Positions 26,928-35,796 of a stretch of DNA of 64,000 nucleotides are shown here, piece after piece; the stretch's first letter is position 1; each line of letters starts with the position of its first letter. Position numbers and translations under genes: made by a program. Below the pieces are notes generated by a model. It was not told the origin of the DNA. It ran no database searches and saw nothing but the letters and a program-made list of their open reading frames with translations. Source of the DNA: a bacterium (lineage in GTDB: Bacteria > Campylobacterota > Campylobacteria > Campylobacterales > Sulfurimonadaceae); contig JAHJJX010000017.1 in assembly GCA_018822665.1 (NCBI GenBank), positions 45,084-109,083 of the forward strand. Reading direction: 5' to 3'.

Positions 26928-27650
26928 CTAAAGCTTAAATTCCTCGCCTAAATAATGTGTCCGTACATCTGCGTTTTTTCCTATCTCTTCACTTGTTCCG
27001 CTTGCCAGCAAGCTTCCCGATTTAATAACATACGCCCTGTCGCATACAGCCAAAGTTTCACGAACATTATGGTCTGTTATAAGAACACCTATGTCATACG
27101 AAACGAGTTGTTTGATTATATTTTGTATATCCATGACGGCAATAGGGTCCACCCCTGCAAAAGGTTCATCAAGAAGTAAAAATTTCGGTGCATTCACAAG
27201 CGCTCTTGCTATCTCGACACGACGGCGCTCCCCGCCGCTTAAACTGATTCCTTTACGGTAACGGATAGGTTCAATGTTAAACATATCCAGAAGTTCCAAG
27301 ATTCTTGCTTCTTGTGCTTCTTTGCCTTTTATGCCGACTTGTGCGGCCACCATCAGATTGTCTTCAACACTTAAATCTTTAAAGATTGAAGCCTCCTGCG
27401 GAAGATAACCGATACCTTTGAGGGCGCGCCGGTGAAGAGGCATATCCGATAAATTTTCTCCATCAAAAAACACCTCTCCCCCGCTCGCTTCAACAAGCCC
27501 GCAAATCATATAAAAAGTTGTAGTTTTTCCGGCTCCGTTTGGTCCGAGCAGTCCGACGACTTCTCCGCTTGAAACCTCCAAGCTCATCCCTTTTACTATC
27601 TCTAAATCTTTTATTTTTTTCTTTAAATCAACTGCTTTTAATGTATGCAT
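26928..27650 (-). CDS. lptB: Lipopolysaccharide export ATP-binding protein
   Basis: LptB is the ATPase of the LptBFG complex that extracts LPS from the inner membrane for transport to the outer membrane. Walker A is [14 protein letters not shown] (about 34-47), the Q-loop [13 protein letters not shown], the signature [15 protein letters not shown], Walker [16 protein letters not shown] and the switch His in [11 protein letters not shown]. The 240-residue size and the DHNVRETL sequence separate it from other ABC ATPases. It lies between tsaE (35 bases upstream) and rpoN (14 bases downstream). Confidence 0.96.
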   Translation of the reverse strand: MHTLKAVDLKKKIKDLEIVKGMSLEVSSGEVVGLLGPNGAGKTTTFYMICGLVEASGGEVFFDGENLSDMPLHRRALKGIGYLPQEASIFKDLSVEDNLMVAAQVGIKGKEAQEARILELLDMFNIEPIRYRKGISLSGGERRRVEIARALVNAPKFLLLDEPFAGVDPIAVMDIQNIIKQLVSYDIGVLITDHNVRETLAVCDRAYVIKSGSLLASGTSEEIGKNADVRTHYLGEEFKL

Positions 27651-27685
27651 ACTAAAAAACTCTCTTTATATATAAACTCTTATGG

Positions 27686-28105
27686 TTACACTTGTGCATA
27701 ATCTACCTTGTATTCTCTTTTGTTGTCTGAGATTTTATTTATCTCGACTACCAATGTCGCAATGGAGGCTGCACTTAAAATCTCTATTAAATCATCATCT
27801 CCCCACTCCACAAAGTGAAGTCCTTCCTTGTCTAGCTCTTCTAACATTCCCAAAGAGATAAAATGTTCTAATCCCTTGTTGTAAATATCGTAATGAAAAA
27901 TTTTCTCACCATAACAATGCTGCAATGAAAATGTTGGAGATGTGACATCCTCCTCCACTCCGAGTTTTTTTGCCATTGCCTTCACGAAAGTTGTTTTTCC
28001 CGCAGCTAAATCACCTTTTAAGATAACAACACCCGCAGTAAAATTCTTACTGACATCTTCTACTAGAGTGCTTAGTTCATTTAATTTGAGTCTATATATC
28101 TTCAT
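27686..28105 (-). CDS. tsaE: tRNA threonylcarbamoyladenosine biosynthesis protein TsaE
   Basis: This small P-loop ATPase works with TsaB and TsaD to make the t6A modification on ANN-decoding tRNAs. Walker A is KGDLAAGKTTFVKAMAKKLG (about 30-48), with the family motif DVTSPTFSLQHCY and the C-terminal HFVEWGDDDL. The 139-residue length is usual. Its ATG overlaps the trpD stop (ATGA), so it is translationally coupled to trpD, while lptB follows 35 bases later. Confidence 0.95.
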   Translation of the reverse strand: MKIYRLKLNELSTLVEDVSKNFTAGVVILKGDLAAGKTTFVKAMAKKLGVEEDVTSPTFSLQHCYGEKIFHYDIYNKGLEHFISLGMLEELDKEGLHFVEWGDDDLIEILSAASIATLVVEINKISDNKREYKVDYAQV

Positions 28106-29088
28106 AATTTATTGGATATTTCAATAATTTTTTTTAGTTTTTCTTTGGCCTTGCCATTTTTTATGGTTTCTCTTGCAATTTCCAGACCGTCTTGGATATC
28201 TCTTGCCATACCTTCCACCATAAGTCCACATGCCGCATTTATCAGCACTATATCTCTTTGTGCATCTGTTGCGGTTGAATCAAAGATGTTATATAAAATC
28301 TTTGCATTCTCTTTTGCTTCGCCGCCGATAATCGCAGCAAGAGGCGCTTTTTTAATCCCGTAGATTTGAGGGTCTATCTCAAATTCATCCACTCTTCCAT
28401 CATAAAGCCGTGAAGCGTAGGTGATGTCGCTGATGCTTATCTCATCCATGTGCTCGCGTGAGCTTACAACCATAGTTGAAATTGCACCGTTCATCTTGAG
28501 GGCCTCCGCCATTTTAGGAACAAAAGACTTGTCGAAAACACCCAAAAGAGATTTTTTAACGCCCGCAGGATTTGTCAGCGGTCCTAAAATATTAAAGATA
28601 GTTTTCTCGGGTATCGTTTTTCTTACAGGCATAATAAACCTCATAGCGGGATGATGATTGGCCGCAAACATAAAAGTAAAACCTGTCTCTTCTAAAAGCC
28701 GAGCGCTTTTTTGTATGCTCAAATCAAGCAAAACACCCAACTCTTCAAACATATCTGCGCTTCCGGACTTTGAAGTCACGGAACGGCTTCCGTGTTTTGC
28801 AACATAACTTCCACATGCCGAGACTAAAACCGCTACGGTGGAGGAGATGTTAAAGCTCCCTATTTTGTCTCCGCCGGTTCCCACTATATCCAAAGACTTA
28901 AGACGAAGTTCTTCAGAAATAGGAAGAGGCAAAGCGTACGAGCGCATAACATCCGCAGCTGCAGCAATGCTCTGCACCGAGGTATCTTCATCTAGCTTCA
29001 TACGAAGCAAAAATTCCCTCATCTCGCTGTCATTCATTTCATGATTGAAGAGTGAAGTGAATGCTTTTTTTACCTCTTCATAACTCAT
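28102..29088 (-). CDS. trpD: Anthranilate phosphoribosyltransferase
   Basis: TrpD joins anthranilate to PRPP in tryptophan synthesis. Diagnostic segments are DIVGTGGDKIGSFNIS (PRPP-binding, about 68-83), KHGSRSVTSKSGSAD and the RFIMPVRKTIPEKTIFNILGPLTNPA block. No other trp gene is nearby, so the pathway is dispersed here. The S4-domain gene upstream overlaps it by 4 bases and tsaE downstream also overlaps by 4 bases. Two dispersed 11-mer copies (one exact) lie in this gene, both encoding Ala-Cys-Gly. Confidence 0.95.
   Translation of the reverse strand: MSYEEVKKAFTSLFNHEMNDSEMREFLLRMKLDEDTSVQSIAAAADVMRSYALPLPISEELRLKSLDIVGTGGDKIGSFNISSTVAVLVSACGSYVAKHGSRSVTSKSGSADMFEELGVLLDLSIQKSARLLEETGFTFMFAANHHPAMRFIMPVRKTIPEKTIFNILGPLTNPAGVKKSLLGVFDKSFVPKMAEALKMNGAISTMVVSSREHMDEISISDITYASRLYDGRVDEFEIDPQIYGIKKAPLAAIIGGEAKENAKILYNIFDSTATDAQRDIVLINAACGLMVEGMARDIQDGLEIARETIKNGKAKEKLKKIIEISNKL
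28225..28235 (+). repeat. Dispersed 11-mer, 10-base core TCCACATGCC plus G
   Basis: Within trpD; the first T of the 11-mer is G here, the rest is conserved and followed by G. It encodes Ala-Cys-Gly on the coding strand. Confidence 0.6.
28809..28819 (+). repeat. Dispersed 11-mer TTCCACATGCC, exact
   Basis: Within trpD, encoding Ala-Cys-Gly-Ser on the coding strand. Flanked by C and G, matching the full extended consensus. Confidence 0.85.
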
Positions 29089-29333
29089 TGAATCTCCTTG
29101 ATATACTCAGCCTGTAAAGATTTCGGTGTTGATTTTGTTGTCGGGATTTGTAGAACCTGATATTTTTTTACGCTTTCAAGAAAATTGATAGTTATAATGC
29201 TTCCCACCTCAACATTTTTACTAGCCTTTGCCACGACACCGTTAACAAGAACAACCCCGTTACTTATCATATCTTGTGAAACTGAGCGTCTTTTTGTAAT
29301 ATTTACCGAATTTAAAAATTTGTCTATTCTCAT
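29085..29333 (-). CDS. S4-domain RNA-binding protein (HslR/RqcP-like)
   Basis: The 82-residue protein is essentially one S4 RNA-binding domain: MRIDKFLNSVNITKRRSVSQDMISNGVVLVNGV. Stand-alone S4 proteins of this size include Hsp15 (HslR) and RqcP, which bind stalled 50S subunits with peptidyl-tRNA and support rescue; that is the likeliest role. It overlaps the trpD start by 4 bases and begins the leftward S4-trpD-tsaE-lptB-rpoN series. Confidence 0.85.
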   Translation of the reverse strand: MRIDKFLNSVNITKRRSVSQDMISNGVVLVNGVVAKASKNVEVGSIITINFLESVKKYQVLQIPTTKSTPKSLQAEYIKEIQ

Positions 29334-29525
29334 GAATCCATACTCTTGAATAATTTTTTATTTATTGTAGAGTAATAAAACTGAAAGATATGTAAGAGTT
29401 GGAACATTTTTTGCGTATTTTTATGAAATTGAATTGTATGATAATTTCGCATAATGAAAAACTCAATACTTCGCTCTTTTAAGCTTTTCATTCGCATCTT
29501 TCCCAATAAGGCCGGGAATCTGTTT

Positions 29526-29536
29526 GGCATGTGGAA
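29526..29536 (-). repeat. Dispersed 11-mer, exact, intergenic
   Basis: In the 216-base gap downstream of the ygiQ-like gene, 14 bases from its stop. It reads GGCATGTGGAAG on the plus strand. Confidence 0.85.
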
Positions 29537-29549
29537 GTGCAACTAATAT

Positions 29550-31325
29550 CTATGAAGCAAAGCCGCTGGAGAAACAATCTTTTGCCACAACGATTCTTTT
29601 TTGCTTCTCTTTTTTTATCGGGTCTTTTTCCACAAATATCTTTTTGCGTGTTTTAGGGTCCATCTCCGTGTAGTACATCACCGCGCTGTATGTTCCCGGA
29701 GTGGGAGTGAACACTTGGGCTTGTTCGGGGTTCATCTTCAGCTCATCCGTCGTAAAACGTTTTAATTCATGCATATCTTTTTCTTCACATCCCGGATGTG
29801 CGGCAATAAGATAGTAGGTAAGAAACTGGTTTTTCCCCTCTTCTTTGTTGAGCTTATCGTAGAGCTTTTTAAACTCTACCAACTCCTGTTTTCCAGGTTT
29901 TCCCATAAGCTCGAGCACGTGCTGCTGCGTGTGTTCGGGTGCAACTTTCATCTGCCCCGAGATATGGTATTTGACCATCTCTTTTAAGTAGCTGTATCCA
30001 TGCTTTTTATCTGCATTGATTAAATCATACCGCACACCCGAAGCTACGAATGCTTTTCTTACACCCTCCACTTCTCTTACCTGTCTTAAAAGGTTGATGT
30101 TTCTGCTGTGATCCACTTTCATCGTTTGACATAATTGGTCTGCATCTACACACCTTTGAAAATCACAGGTTCCGAGTTTGAGTTTTTTGTTGCACTCATA
30201 ACCGTACATATTCGCTGTCGGACCGCCTACATCGGAGATAATCCCCTTGTAGTCTTTGTACTGATTAAACTCTTTTGCCTCTTGGAGAATGGAAGTCTCC
30301 GAACGTGTTCGTATCGTTCTTCCCTGATGTACCCCTATGGCGCAGAAATTACACTCGCCCCAGCAGCCGTGATGTGTCATAATAGAAAACTTTATCGTCT
30401 CCAGACATTTCACTTTCCCCTCTTTTGCATGATAAGGGTGCAACTCTCTCGTAAAAGGAAGATTAGAGTTTGCATCCATCTCATTTTCATCCAAATAATC
30501 ACAAGGAGGATTTTGAATAAGATAGCGATTATCTACACTTTGACACAGTCCTCTTGCGGAGAGGGGGTCATTATTGTCGTAAAAAGCGTCAAAAAGGTCT
30601 ATGTATTTCTCTTTGTCTTTTAAACACGCATCATGGGAAGGAAGTTGTATAAATTCAGGTTTTGGGTCTTTTGAAATATAACAAATTCCCCGTATCTCTG
30701 TATAGTCTTTTTTCTCATCCAGTGCTCTGGTTAATTCTTCGAGTGCTATCTCACCCATGCCGTAAATCATGATATCGGCTTTTGAATCAAAAAGGATGGG
30801 TTTTTTGAGTTTGTTTGCCCAGTAGTCATAATGGCTTACACGTCGAAGACTTGCTTCTATGCCTCCTAAAACCAAAGGAACCGTATCTTTAAAATATCTT
30901 CTGATAAGGTTACAGTAAACACTCAAAGCTCTGTCGGGTCTCTTATTGTTTTTTCCACCGGGAGTATAATCATCCGTGTTACGAAATTTTTTTGTTGCCG
31001 TGTAGTTTGAAACCATGCTGTCAACGCTTCCGCCGCTCACGCCCCAGTAAAGCCTAGGCTCGCCAAGACGGGAAATATCTGCATCACTCTCAATATCGGG
31101 CTGTCCTATCATGCCGACCTTATAACCCATTCTCTCCAGCATGCGTCCAACCATAGCCACGCCTATAAACGGAGAGTCAATATATGCATCCCCGCTTACA
31201 AGAATAATGTCGCAATAGTCCCAGCCTCGAGCATCCATATCGGCTCTTGTCGTAGGTAAAAAATCTTTTTCGCTGAATGTTAAGGTATCTTTTTTTGGCT
31301 GATGACTTTTGTTTCTTCTACTCAC
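29550..31325 (-). CDS. ygiQ: YgiQ-family radical SAM protein
   Basis: The radical SAM [4Fe-4S] motif is GCWGECNFCAIGVHQGR (CxxxCxxC, about residues 318-325), after an N-terminal B12-like Rossmann domain (DIILVSGDAYIDSPFIGVAM). The family-specific APEHTQQHVLELMGKP and VFTPTPGTYSAVMYYT segments are present, and the length of 591 is typical. The start is GTG with AAGG eight bases upstream. The substrate of YgiQ proteins is unknown. The gene is divergent from the acyl-CoA ligase and monocistronic, with dispersed 11-mer copies both just before and just after it. Confidence 0.9.
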   Translation of the reverse strand: MSRRNKSHQPKKDTLTFSEKDFLPTTRADMDARGWDYCDIILVSGDAYIDSPFIGVAMVGRMLERMGYKVGMIGQPDIESDADISRLGEPRLYWGVSGGSVDSMVSNYTATKKFRNTDDYTPGGKNNKRPDRALSVYCNLIRRYFKDTVPLVLGGIEASLRRVSHYDYWANKLKKPILFDSKADIMIYGMGEIALEELTRALDEKKDYTEIRGICYISKDPKPEFIQLPSHDACLKDKEKYIDLFDAFYDNNDPLSARGLCQSVDNRYLIQNPPCDYLDENEMDANSNLPFTRELHPYHAKEGKVKCLETIKFSIMTHHGCWGECNFCAIGVHQGRTIRTRSETSILQEAKEFNQYKDYKGIISDVGGPTANMYGYECNKKLKLGTCDFQRCVDADQLCQTMKVDHSRNINLLRQVREVEGVRKAFVASGVRYDLINADKKHGYSYLKEMVKYHISGQMKVAPEHTQQHVLELMGKPGKQELVEFKKLYDKLNKEEGKNQFLTYYLIAAHPGCEEKDMHELKRFTTDELKMNPEQAQVFTPTPGTYSAVMYYTEMDPKTRKKIFVEKDPIKKEKQKRIVVAKDCFSSGFAS

Positions 31326-31340
31326 TCTCTAAACCTTCTT

Positions 31341-31351
31341 GGCATGTGGAA
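31341..31351 (-). repeat. Dispersed 11-mer, exact, intergenic
   Basis: Between the divergent ygiQ-like gene and the acyl-CoA ligase gene, 15 bases upstream of the ygiQ-like GTG; it reads GGCATGTGGAA on the plus strand. Confidence 0.85.
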
Positions 31352-31384
31352 CACTATTTTTTTTAAATATATAGCATTTGTGTG

Positions 31385-31390
31385 TATAAT
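31385..31390 (+). promoter_or_regulatory. -10 element of the acyl-CoA ligase promoter
   Basis: TATAAT lies 34 bases before the ATG at 31424 and follows TGTG, an extended -10-like context. Confidence 0.6.
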
Positions 31391-31423
31391 AATACTTAAT
31401 AAAATCAAAATAAGAGATTACAG

Positions 31424-33121
31424 ATGCTTTACCCTTATGAAAACTTAGAAAACTTCACCCTTGCGAAACTGCTCGAACGAACAGTAAAATTATATGCAAA
31501 CGAGCCTTCCTTTGCCAAAGTAGGTGAAATTCCTATGTCATACAAAGAGTTCAATGACAAAGTACGGCAGATTGCTAAACTGCTTCAAGACCACGGGATA
31601 GAAAAAGGTGACAAAGTAGTTCTCTTAAGTGAAAATATGCCCAACTGGGGAGCGGCTTATTTTGGGGTAACTTATTTTGGAGGAGTTATCGTTCCTGTTT
31701 TGCCTGACTTTCATTCATCCGATGTTCATCACATTCTCAGACATTCCGAAGCCAAGGCAGTCATTGTCTCCGATAAACATCTTCCTACGATAGAAGATAT
31801 CAAAGACACCGATAAAGCCAACGTAAAACTTGTGCTCAAACTAGAAGACCTTGCAATTATTGAAGAACTCACGGCACACTCCCATGTTTTGCACCTCAAA
31901 CAAAAAACAAAAGAGATGGCGCAAAAAATCTCTAAAGCATCCCATAATAAAAAAATAGAAGAAGACGACCTCGCTGCAATTATTTATACATCCGGAACGA
32001 CGGGGCATTCCAAAGGGGTTATGCTTTCGCATAAAAATCTTGTCACAAATGCTCTCTCCTCCCACTCCAAAGTAAAAATTTTAAAAAGCGATGTTTTTTT
32101 ATCCATTCTTCCTTTGGCGCATACCTTAGAGTGTACCGTGGGGCTGATAGTCCCGATTCTTCACGGAAGCAGTGTTTACTACATAGACAAAGCACCCACT
32201 CCGAGCGTCCTTTTAAAAGCTTTTGAAATCGTTAAACCGACATTTATACTCAGTGTTCCGCTCATCATAGAAAAAATCTACAAAAACAAAATTTTACCAA
32301 AGTTTACCGGTTCGTTTCTGATGAAAACACTGTATGATATTCCATTTTTTAGAAAAATATTGAACAAAATTGCAGGCAAAAAACTTATACAAACATTTGG
32401 TGGAAGAGTAAGATTTTTCGGTATCGGCGGTGCCGCACTTTCTCCTTACGTGGAACAATTTTTGATAGAAGCAGAATTTCCGTATATTATAGGTTACGGC
32501 TTAACGGAAACTGCTCCGCTTCTTGCGGGTTCAGTCCTTGGAGAAACAGTAAAACTTAAATCAACGGGAACCGCATTCGCAGGCGTTGAACTGAAAATTA
32601 AAAACAAAAATCCCCAAACCGGAGAAGGTGAAATCATCGCAAAATCTCCGAGTGTAATGCTTGGTTATTACAAAGATGAAGAAAAAACGGCAGAAGTTAT
32701 GGAAAACGGCTGGTTTTTAACCGGTGACTTGGGTTACATCGATGAAGACGGATTTCTTTTTATCAGCGGCAGAAGTAAAAACGTCATTATAGGTTCGGAT
32801 GGAAAAAACATCTACCCTGAACAAATAGAATCGATTATCAATCAAAACGAAGCCGTACTCGACTCACTTGTTATGGAACAAGACGGAAAACTTGTAGCCC
32901 GCGTGCATCTCGACTATGAACTTTTAGATAAAATGTTTGAAGCAAACAAAAATCCCGATGCAAAAGTGGCGGATGAAATAACAGGCTTGTTGGAGAGCAT
33001 GAGAACTGACGTAAACACCAAAGTCTCATCCTATTCTAAATTAGTCAAATTTATAGAGCAGATTGAGCCTTTTGTAAAAACTCCGACAAAAAAAATAAAA
33101 AGATATTTATATACAAACTAA
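31424..33121 (+). CDS. AMP-dependent long-chain acyl-CoA synthetase
   Basis: This ANL-superfamily enzyme activates a fatty acid with ATP to acyl-AMP and then the CoA ester. The P-loop-like motif is IIYTSGTTGHSKGVMLSHKN (about 189-208), the adenine motif GYGLTETAPL, the hinge-region GWFLTGDLGYIDEDG and the C-terminal catalytic lysine KTPTKKIKRYLY. The 565-residue length fits FadD-like ligases. No beta-oxidation genes are adjacent, so uptake and recycling of membrane acyl chains is as likely as fatty acid growth. The gene is monocistronic and convergent with the TIGR01777 gene. Confidence 0.9.
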   Translation: MLYPYENLENFTLAKLLERTVKLYANEPSFAKVGEIPMSYKEFNDKVRQIAKLLQDHGIEKGDKVVLLSENMPNWGAAYFGVTYFGGVIVPVLPDFHSSDVHHILRHSEAKAVIVSDKHLPTIEDIKDTDKANVKLVLKLEDLAIIEELTAHSHVLHLKQKTKEMAQKISKASHNKKIEEDDLAAIIYTSGTTGHSKGVMLSHKNLVTNALSSHSKVKILKSDVFLSILPLAHTLECTVGLIVPILHGSSVYYIDKAPTPSVLLKAFEIVKPTFILSVPLIIEKIYKNKILPKFTGSFLMKTLYDIPFFRKILNKIAGKKLIQTFGGRVRFFGIGGAALSPYVEQFLIEAEFPYIIGYGLTETAPLLAGSVLGETVKLKSTGTAFAGVELKIKNKNPQTGEGEIIAKSPSVMLGYYKDEEKTAEVMENGWFLTGDLGYIDEDGFLFISGRSKNVIIGSDGKNIYPEQIESIINQNEAVLDSLVMEQDGKLVARVHLDYELLDKMFEANKNPDAKVADEITGLLESMRTDVNTKVSSYSKLVKFIEQIEPFVKTPTKKIKRYLYTN

Positions 33122-33127
33122 TTAAAC

Positions 33128-33138
33128 TTCCACATGCC
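33128..33138 (+). repeat. Dispersed 11-mer TTCCACATGCC, exact, intergenic hairpin arm
   Basis: Seven bases after the acyl-CoA ligase stop, preceded by C and followed by A. Its first 8 bases pair with ATGTGGAA at 33157-33164. Confidence 0.85.
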
Positions 33139-33164
33139 AAAATGATTTTTTGAGCTATGTGGAA
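33128..33164. terminator. Hairpin made from the dispersed motif and its partial inverse
   Basis: TTCCACAT (33128-33135) and ATGTGGAA (33157-33164) can form an 8-bp stem in the gap between two convergent genes, close to both stop codons. There is no strong T-run, so its terminator strength is uncertain. Confidence 0.45.
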
Positions 33165-33165
33165 A

Positions 33166-33984
33166 CTATTTTAAAATATTTTCCAACGATTTTTTAATCT
33201 CTGTATACTCATAAACAAATCCTGCATCTTGAAGTGCCTTGGGATAAATCTCTTTAGAAGCAGTCAGTACCGAAGCACCTTCTCCAAAAATCAATCGAAG
33301 CGCAAATTCCGGAACAGGCAAAATCGTCGGTCTCTTTAAAACACTTCCTAATGCTTTTGTAAAAGTATGGTTTGAGACGGGTGCGGGCGATACGGCATTG
33401 AAAATGCCGGTTAGTTTTTGTTCGATGATATACTTGTAAATATTCATCAAATCGGCAATATCTATCCAACTTGTCATCATTTTCCCATCCCCTACAACCC
33501 CGCCCAGACCCAAACGAAACACAAATAGCATCTGCATTAACGCTCCTCCGTCTTTACCCAAAATAACACCAAAGCGTAATATGGCAGTCGGTTTTTCACA
33601 CTTTAAAGCTTCTTCTTCCCACTTCCCTGTCAAAAAACCAAGAAAATCATCTGCTACTTCAGTACATGATTCATCACAAGGCTTGTTGTCCGCGTAAGCT
33701 CCGATGGCAGAGGTAGAGATAAAATGTTCTACATCGCTTCGATTGATAGCTCGAACCAGTTTGTTTGTGCTGTGCACACGACTCGATATCAAAATTTCTT
33801 TATACCTGTCGCTCCATTTTTTGAGAATCGGAGCACCGGCAAGATTGATGACAATTTCAACACCGTTTAACTTTTTTAAAATTTCCTCTTCACTGTCACT
33901 GCGCTGTATTACTATAATATTTTCAAAGGTTTGTTGGAGTTTTTTTCCTACAAAACCACTTGCTCCGGTTAATGCTATTTTCAT
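33166..33984 (-). CDS. TIGR01777-family NAD(P)-dependent epimerase (YfcH-like)
   Basis: The extended short-chain dehydrogenase begins MKIALTGASGFVGKKL; I use the ATG at 33984, which has AGGTG upstream, instead of the one four codons earlier. The Rossmann motif TGASGFVG, the INLAGAPILKKWSDRYKEIL block and TSWIDIADL are hallmarks of TIGR01777 proteins, as is a C-terminal DUF1731-like part (LKRPTILPVPEFALRLIFGEGA). Family members are widespread and have no established substrate. The gene is monocistronic, convergent with the acyl-CoA ligase gene and divergent from the PAS-GGDEF-EAL gene. Confidence 0.9.
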   Translation of the reverse strand: MKIALTGASGFVGKKLQQTFENIIVIQRSDSEEEILKKLNGVEIVINLAGAPILKKWSDRYKEILISSRVHSTNKLVRAINRSDVEHFISTSAIGAYADNKPCDESCTEVADDFLGFLTGKWEEEALKCEKPTAILRFGVILGKDGGALMQMLFVFRLGLGGVVGDGKMMTSWIDIADLMNIYKYIIEQKLTGIFNAVSPAPVSNHTFTKALGSVLKRPTILPVPEFALRLIFGEGASVLTASKEIYPKALQDAGFVYEYTEIKKSLENILK

Positions 33985-34069
33985 GTTACACCTCACTTTC
34001 TTCCTCTGATTTTAGCTTAAATTTACATATTTTAATCTATGAAAAAAAATCTAAAATAAATAGGTTGAT

Positions 34070-34080
34070 TTCCACATGCC
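34070..34080 (+). repeat. Dispersed 11-mer TTCCACATGCC, exact, intergenic
   Basis: Between divergent genes, upstream of the -10 at 34134. Flanked by T and G. Confidence 0.85.
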
Positions 34081-34133
34081 GCAATTCGAAAGATAAAGTA
34101 TTTTTTTTATATTGTTTCTTAATAATACTTTGG

Positions 34134-34139
34134 TATGAT
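34134..34139 (+). promoter_or_regulatory. -10 element, PAS-GGDEF-EAL gene
   Basis: TATGAT lies 32 bases before the ATG at 34171. Its position rules out an upstream ATG overlapping it as the start. Confidence 0.5.
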
Positions 34140-34170
34140 TATTTCCCATAAATATGTAAAGGTGCCGATC

Positions 34171-35763
34171 ATGAACAGTGAATTACTCCTTAGCCAGTAT
34201 AAAAGTGCGGTAGATGCCAGCAGTATTTTTTCCAAGACGGATGCAAATGGTGTCATTACCTATGTAAATGACTTATTTTGTAAAATTTCAGGTTACGCCA
34301 AAGAGGAACTTATCGGTCGCTCACATTCAATACTCAGGCATCCGGACATGCCAAATTCTTTATATAAATCTTTGTGGGAAACAATCTCAGCCGGAAAAAT
34401 GTGGCAAAACGTAATAAAAAATAGAAAAAAAGATGGAAGCAGTTATTATGTAAATTCTATAATTTATCCAATAAAAGATGATGATGGGAAAATTTTAGAA
34501 TATATTTCCATCCGACAGGATATTACGGAGATTATTCAAAATAAAAAGCTTTTAGACCTCTATTCAAAAGACCCTCTGACAAATTTGCCAAACCGCCACA
34601 AATTACTTGAAAAACTAAAATCCAATACAAAAGAGCTTATGAGCATTGTTTTAGATATTAAAGATATTTCTCTTATAAATGAACTTTACGGTGAAAATAT
34701 TGGTGACACTATCCTGGCAAAAATAGCATTAAAACTTAAAGATTATATCACCAACGAAGGCGTAGCCCTCTATAAACTGCACTCAGACCAATATTTAATT
34801 TTGGTTGAAGATAAAACTTTATTCAGCAAATACGAATCATTAATCGAATTCACCTTTCTTGCCGAGGACAATTTTATCATAGACGATATCATAGTAGGTT
34901 TCAATATCGGAGTGGCATACGGTTCACAAGAACTTTTAATCAAATCTTCATTAGCTCTCAAAGAAGCTAAAAAAAGAAATTGCGGTTTTTATATTTATGA
35001 TAATTCCATTAATACAAAAAATGTGAATCAAGAAAATTTAAACAAACTTAACACTTTTAGAGATGCGCTTATAAACAATAGGGTTGAACCGTTTTTTCAG
35101 CCGATAGTGGATTCAAAAAGTGAAAAAATTGTAAAATATGAGTCCTTGGCAAGAATAAAAGATAAAGATGGAAATATCATCGAAGTAAGCAATTTTTTAA
35201 ATATAGCGCGAAAAAGCAGTTTTTTTGAGAATTTCACAAGACAAATCATTCAAAAATCTTTTGCCGTTTCTTCTAGTTCTAATCAAGAAATAGCGATAAA
35301 CCTTACATACGAAAATATTAATTCGGCCCAACTGCTAAAATATATTGAAAACAGACTCAAAATCCATAACGGCCCTAAAATAACATTTGAAATATTGGAA
35401 TCCGAAGAGATTGCAAACTATGCTGTTTTAGAAAATTTTGTTTTAATGGTAAAAAAATACGGCTCTCACATCGCAATAGACGACTTTGGGTCCGGATATT
35501 CAAATTTTGCGCATCTGCTGAAATTTAAAGCGGATTTCATTAAGATAGACGGTTCCATCATAAGCAAACTTGAAAGTGATGAAAACTCCAGAATGCTTTT
35601 ATCTATTATTATCAGCTACGCGGCTGCAAATAATATTAAAACAGTCGCAGAATATATAAGTTCTGTTGAAATTGCGAACATTGCCAAGAATTTAGGCGTT
35701 GATTTATTGCAGGGCTATCACTACGGAAAAGCTCAAAATGCCGAGTACTATAATTTAACTTAG
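34171..35763 (+). CDS. PAS protein with degenerate GGDEF and divergent EAL domains
   Basis: The start at MNSELLLSQYKSAV has AAGG nine bases upstream. An Aer-like PAS domain (residues about 10-125; RHPDMPNSLYKSLW, KNRKKDGSSYYV) is followed by a GGDEF domain whose signature is reduced to HSDQY, so it cannot be a cyclase. The EAL domain is divergent: ESLARI replaces EALIRW, but INLTYENI, FEILESEEI, IDDFGSGYSNF, KIDGSII, TVAEYI and QGYHYG keep most metal and substrate residues. It may be a weak phosphodiesterase or a c-di-GMP receptor. There is no membrane segment, so it is cytoplasmic. A strong terminator follows. Confidence 0.88.
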   Translation: MNSELLLSQYKSAVDASSIFSKTDANGVITYVNDLFCKISGYAKEELIGRSHSILRHPDMPNSLYKSLWETISAGKMWQNVIKNRKKDGSSYYVNSIIYPIKDDDGKILEYISIRQDITEIIQNKKLLDLYSKDPLTNLPNRHKLLEKLKSNTKELMSIVLDIKDISLINELYGENIGDTILAKIALKLKDYITNEGVALYKLHSDQYLILVEDKTLFSKYESLIEFTFLAEDNFIIDDIIVGFNIGVAYGSQELLIKSSLALKEAKKRNCGFYIYDNSINTKNVNQENLNKLNTFRDALINNRVEPFFQPIVDSKSEKIVKYESLARIKDKDGNIIEVSNFLNIARKSSFFENFTRQIIQKSFAVSSSSNQEIAINLTYENINSAQLLKYIENRLKIHNGPKITFEILESEEIANYAVLENFVLMVKKYGSHIAIDDFGSGYSNFAHLLKFKADFIKIDGSIISKLESDENSRMLLSIIISYAAANNIKTVAEYISSVEIANIAKNLGVDLLQGYHYGKAQNAEYYNLT

Positions 35764-35796
35764 CAATATCCCCGAAGTTTGGGATATTGCATCTTT
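35763..35796 (+). terminator. Strong terminator between convergent genes
   Basis: GCAATATCCC (35763-35772) pairs with GGGATATTGC (35781-35790), a perfect 10-bp stem, followed by ATCTTTTAG on the plus strand. Confidence 0.75.
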
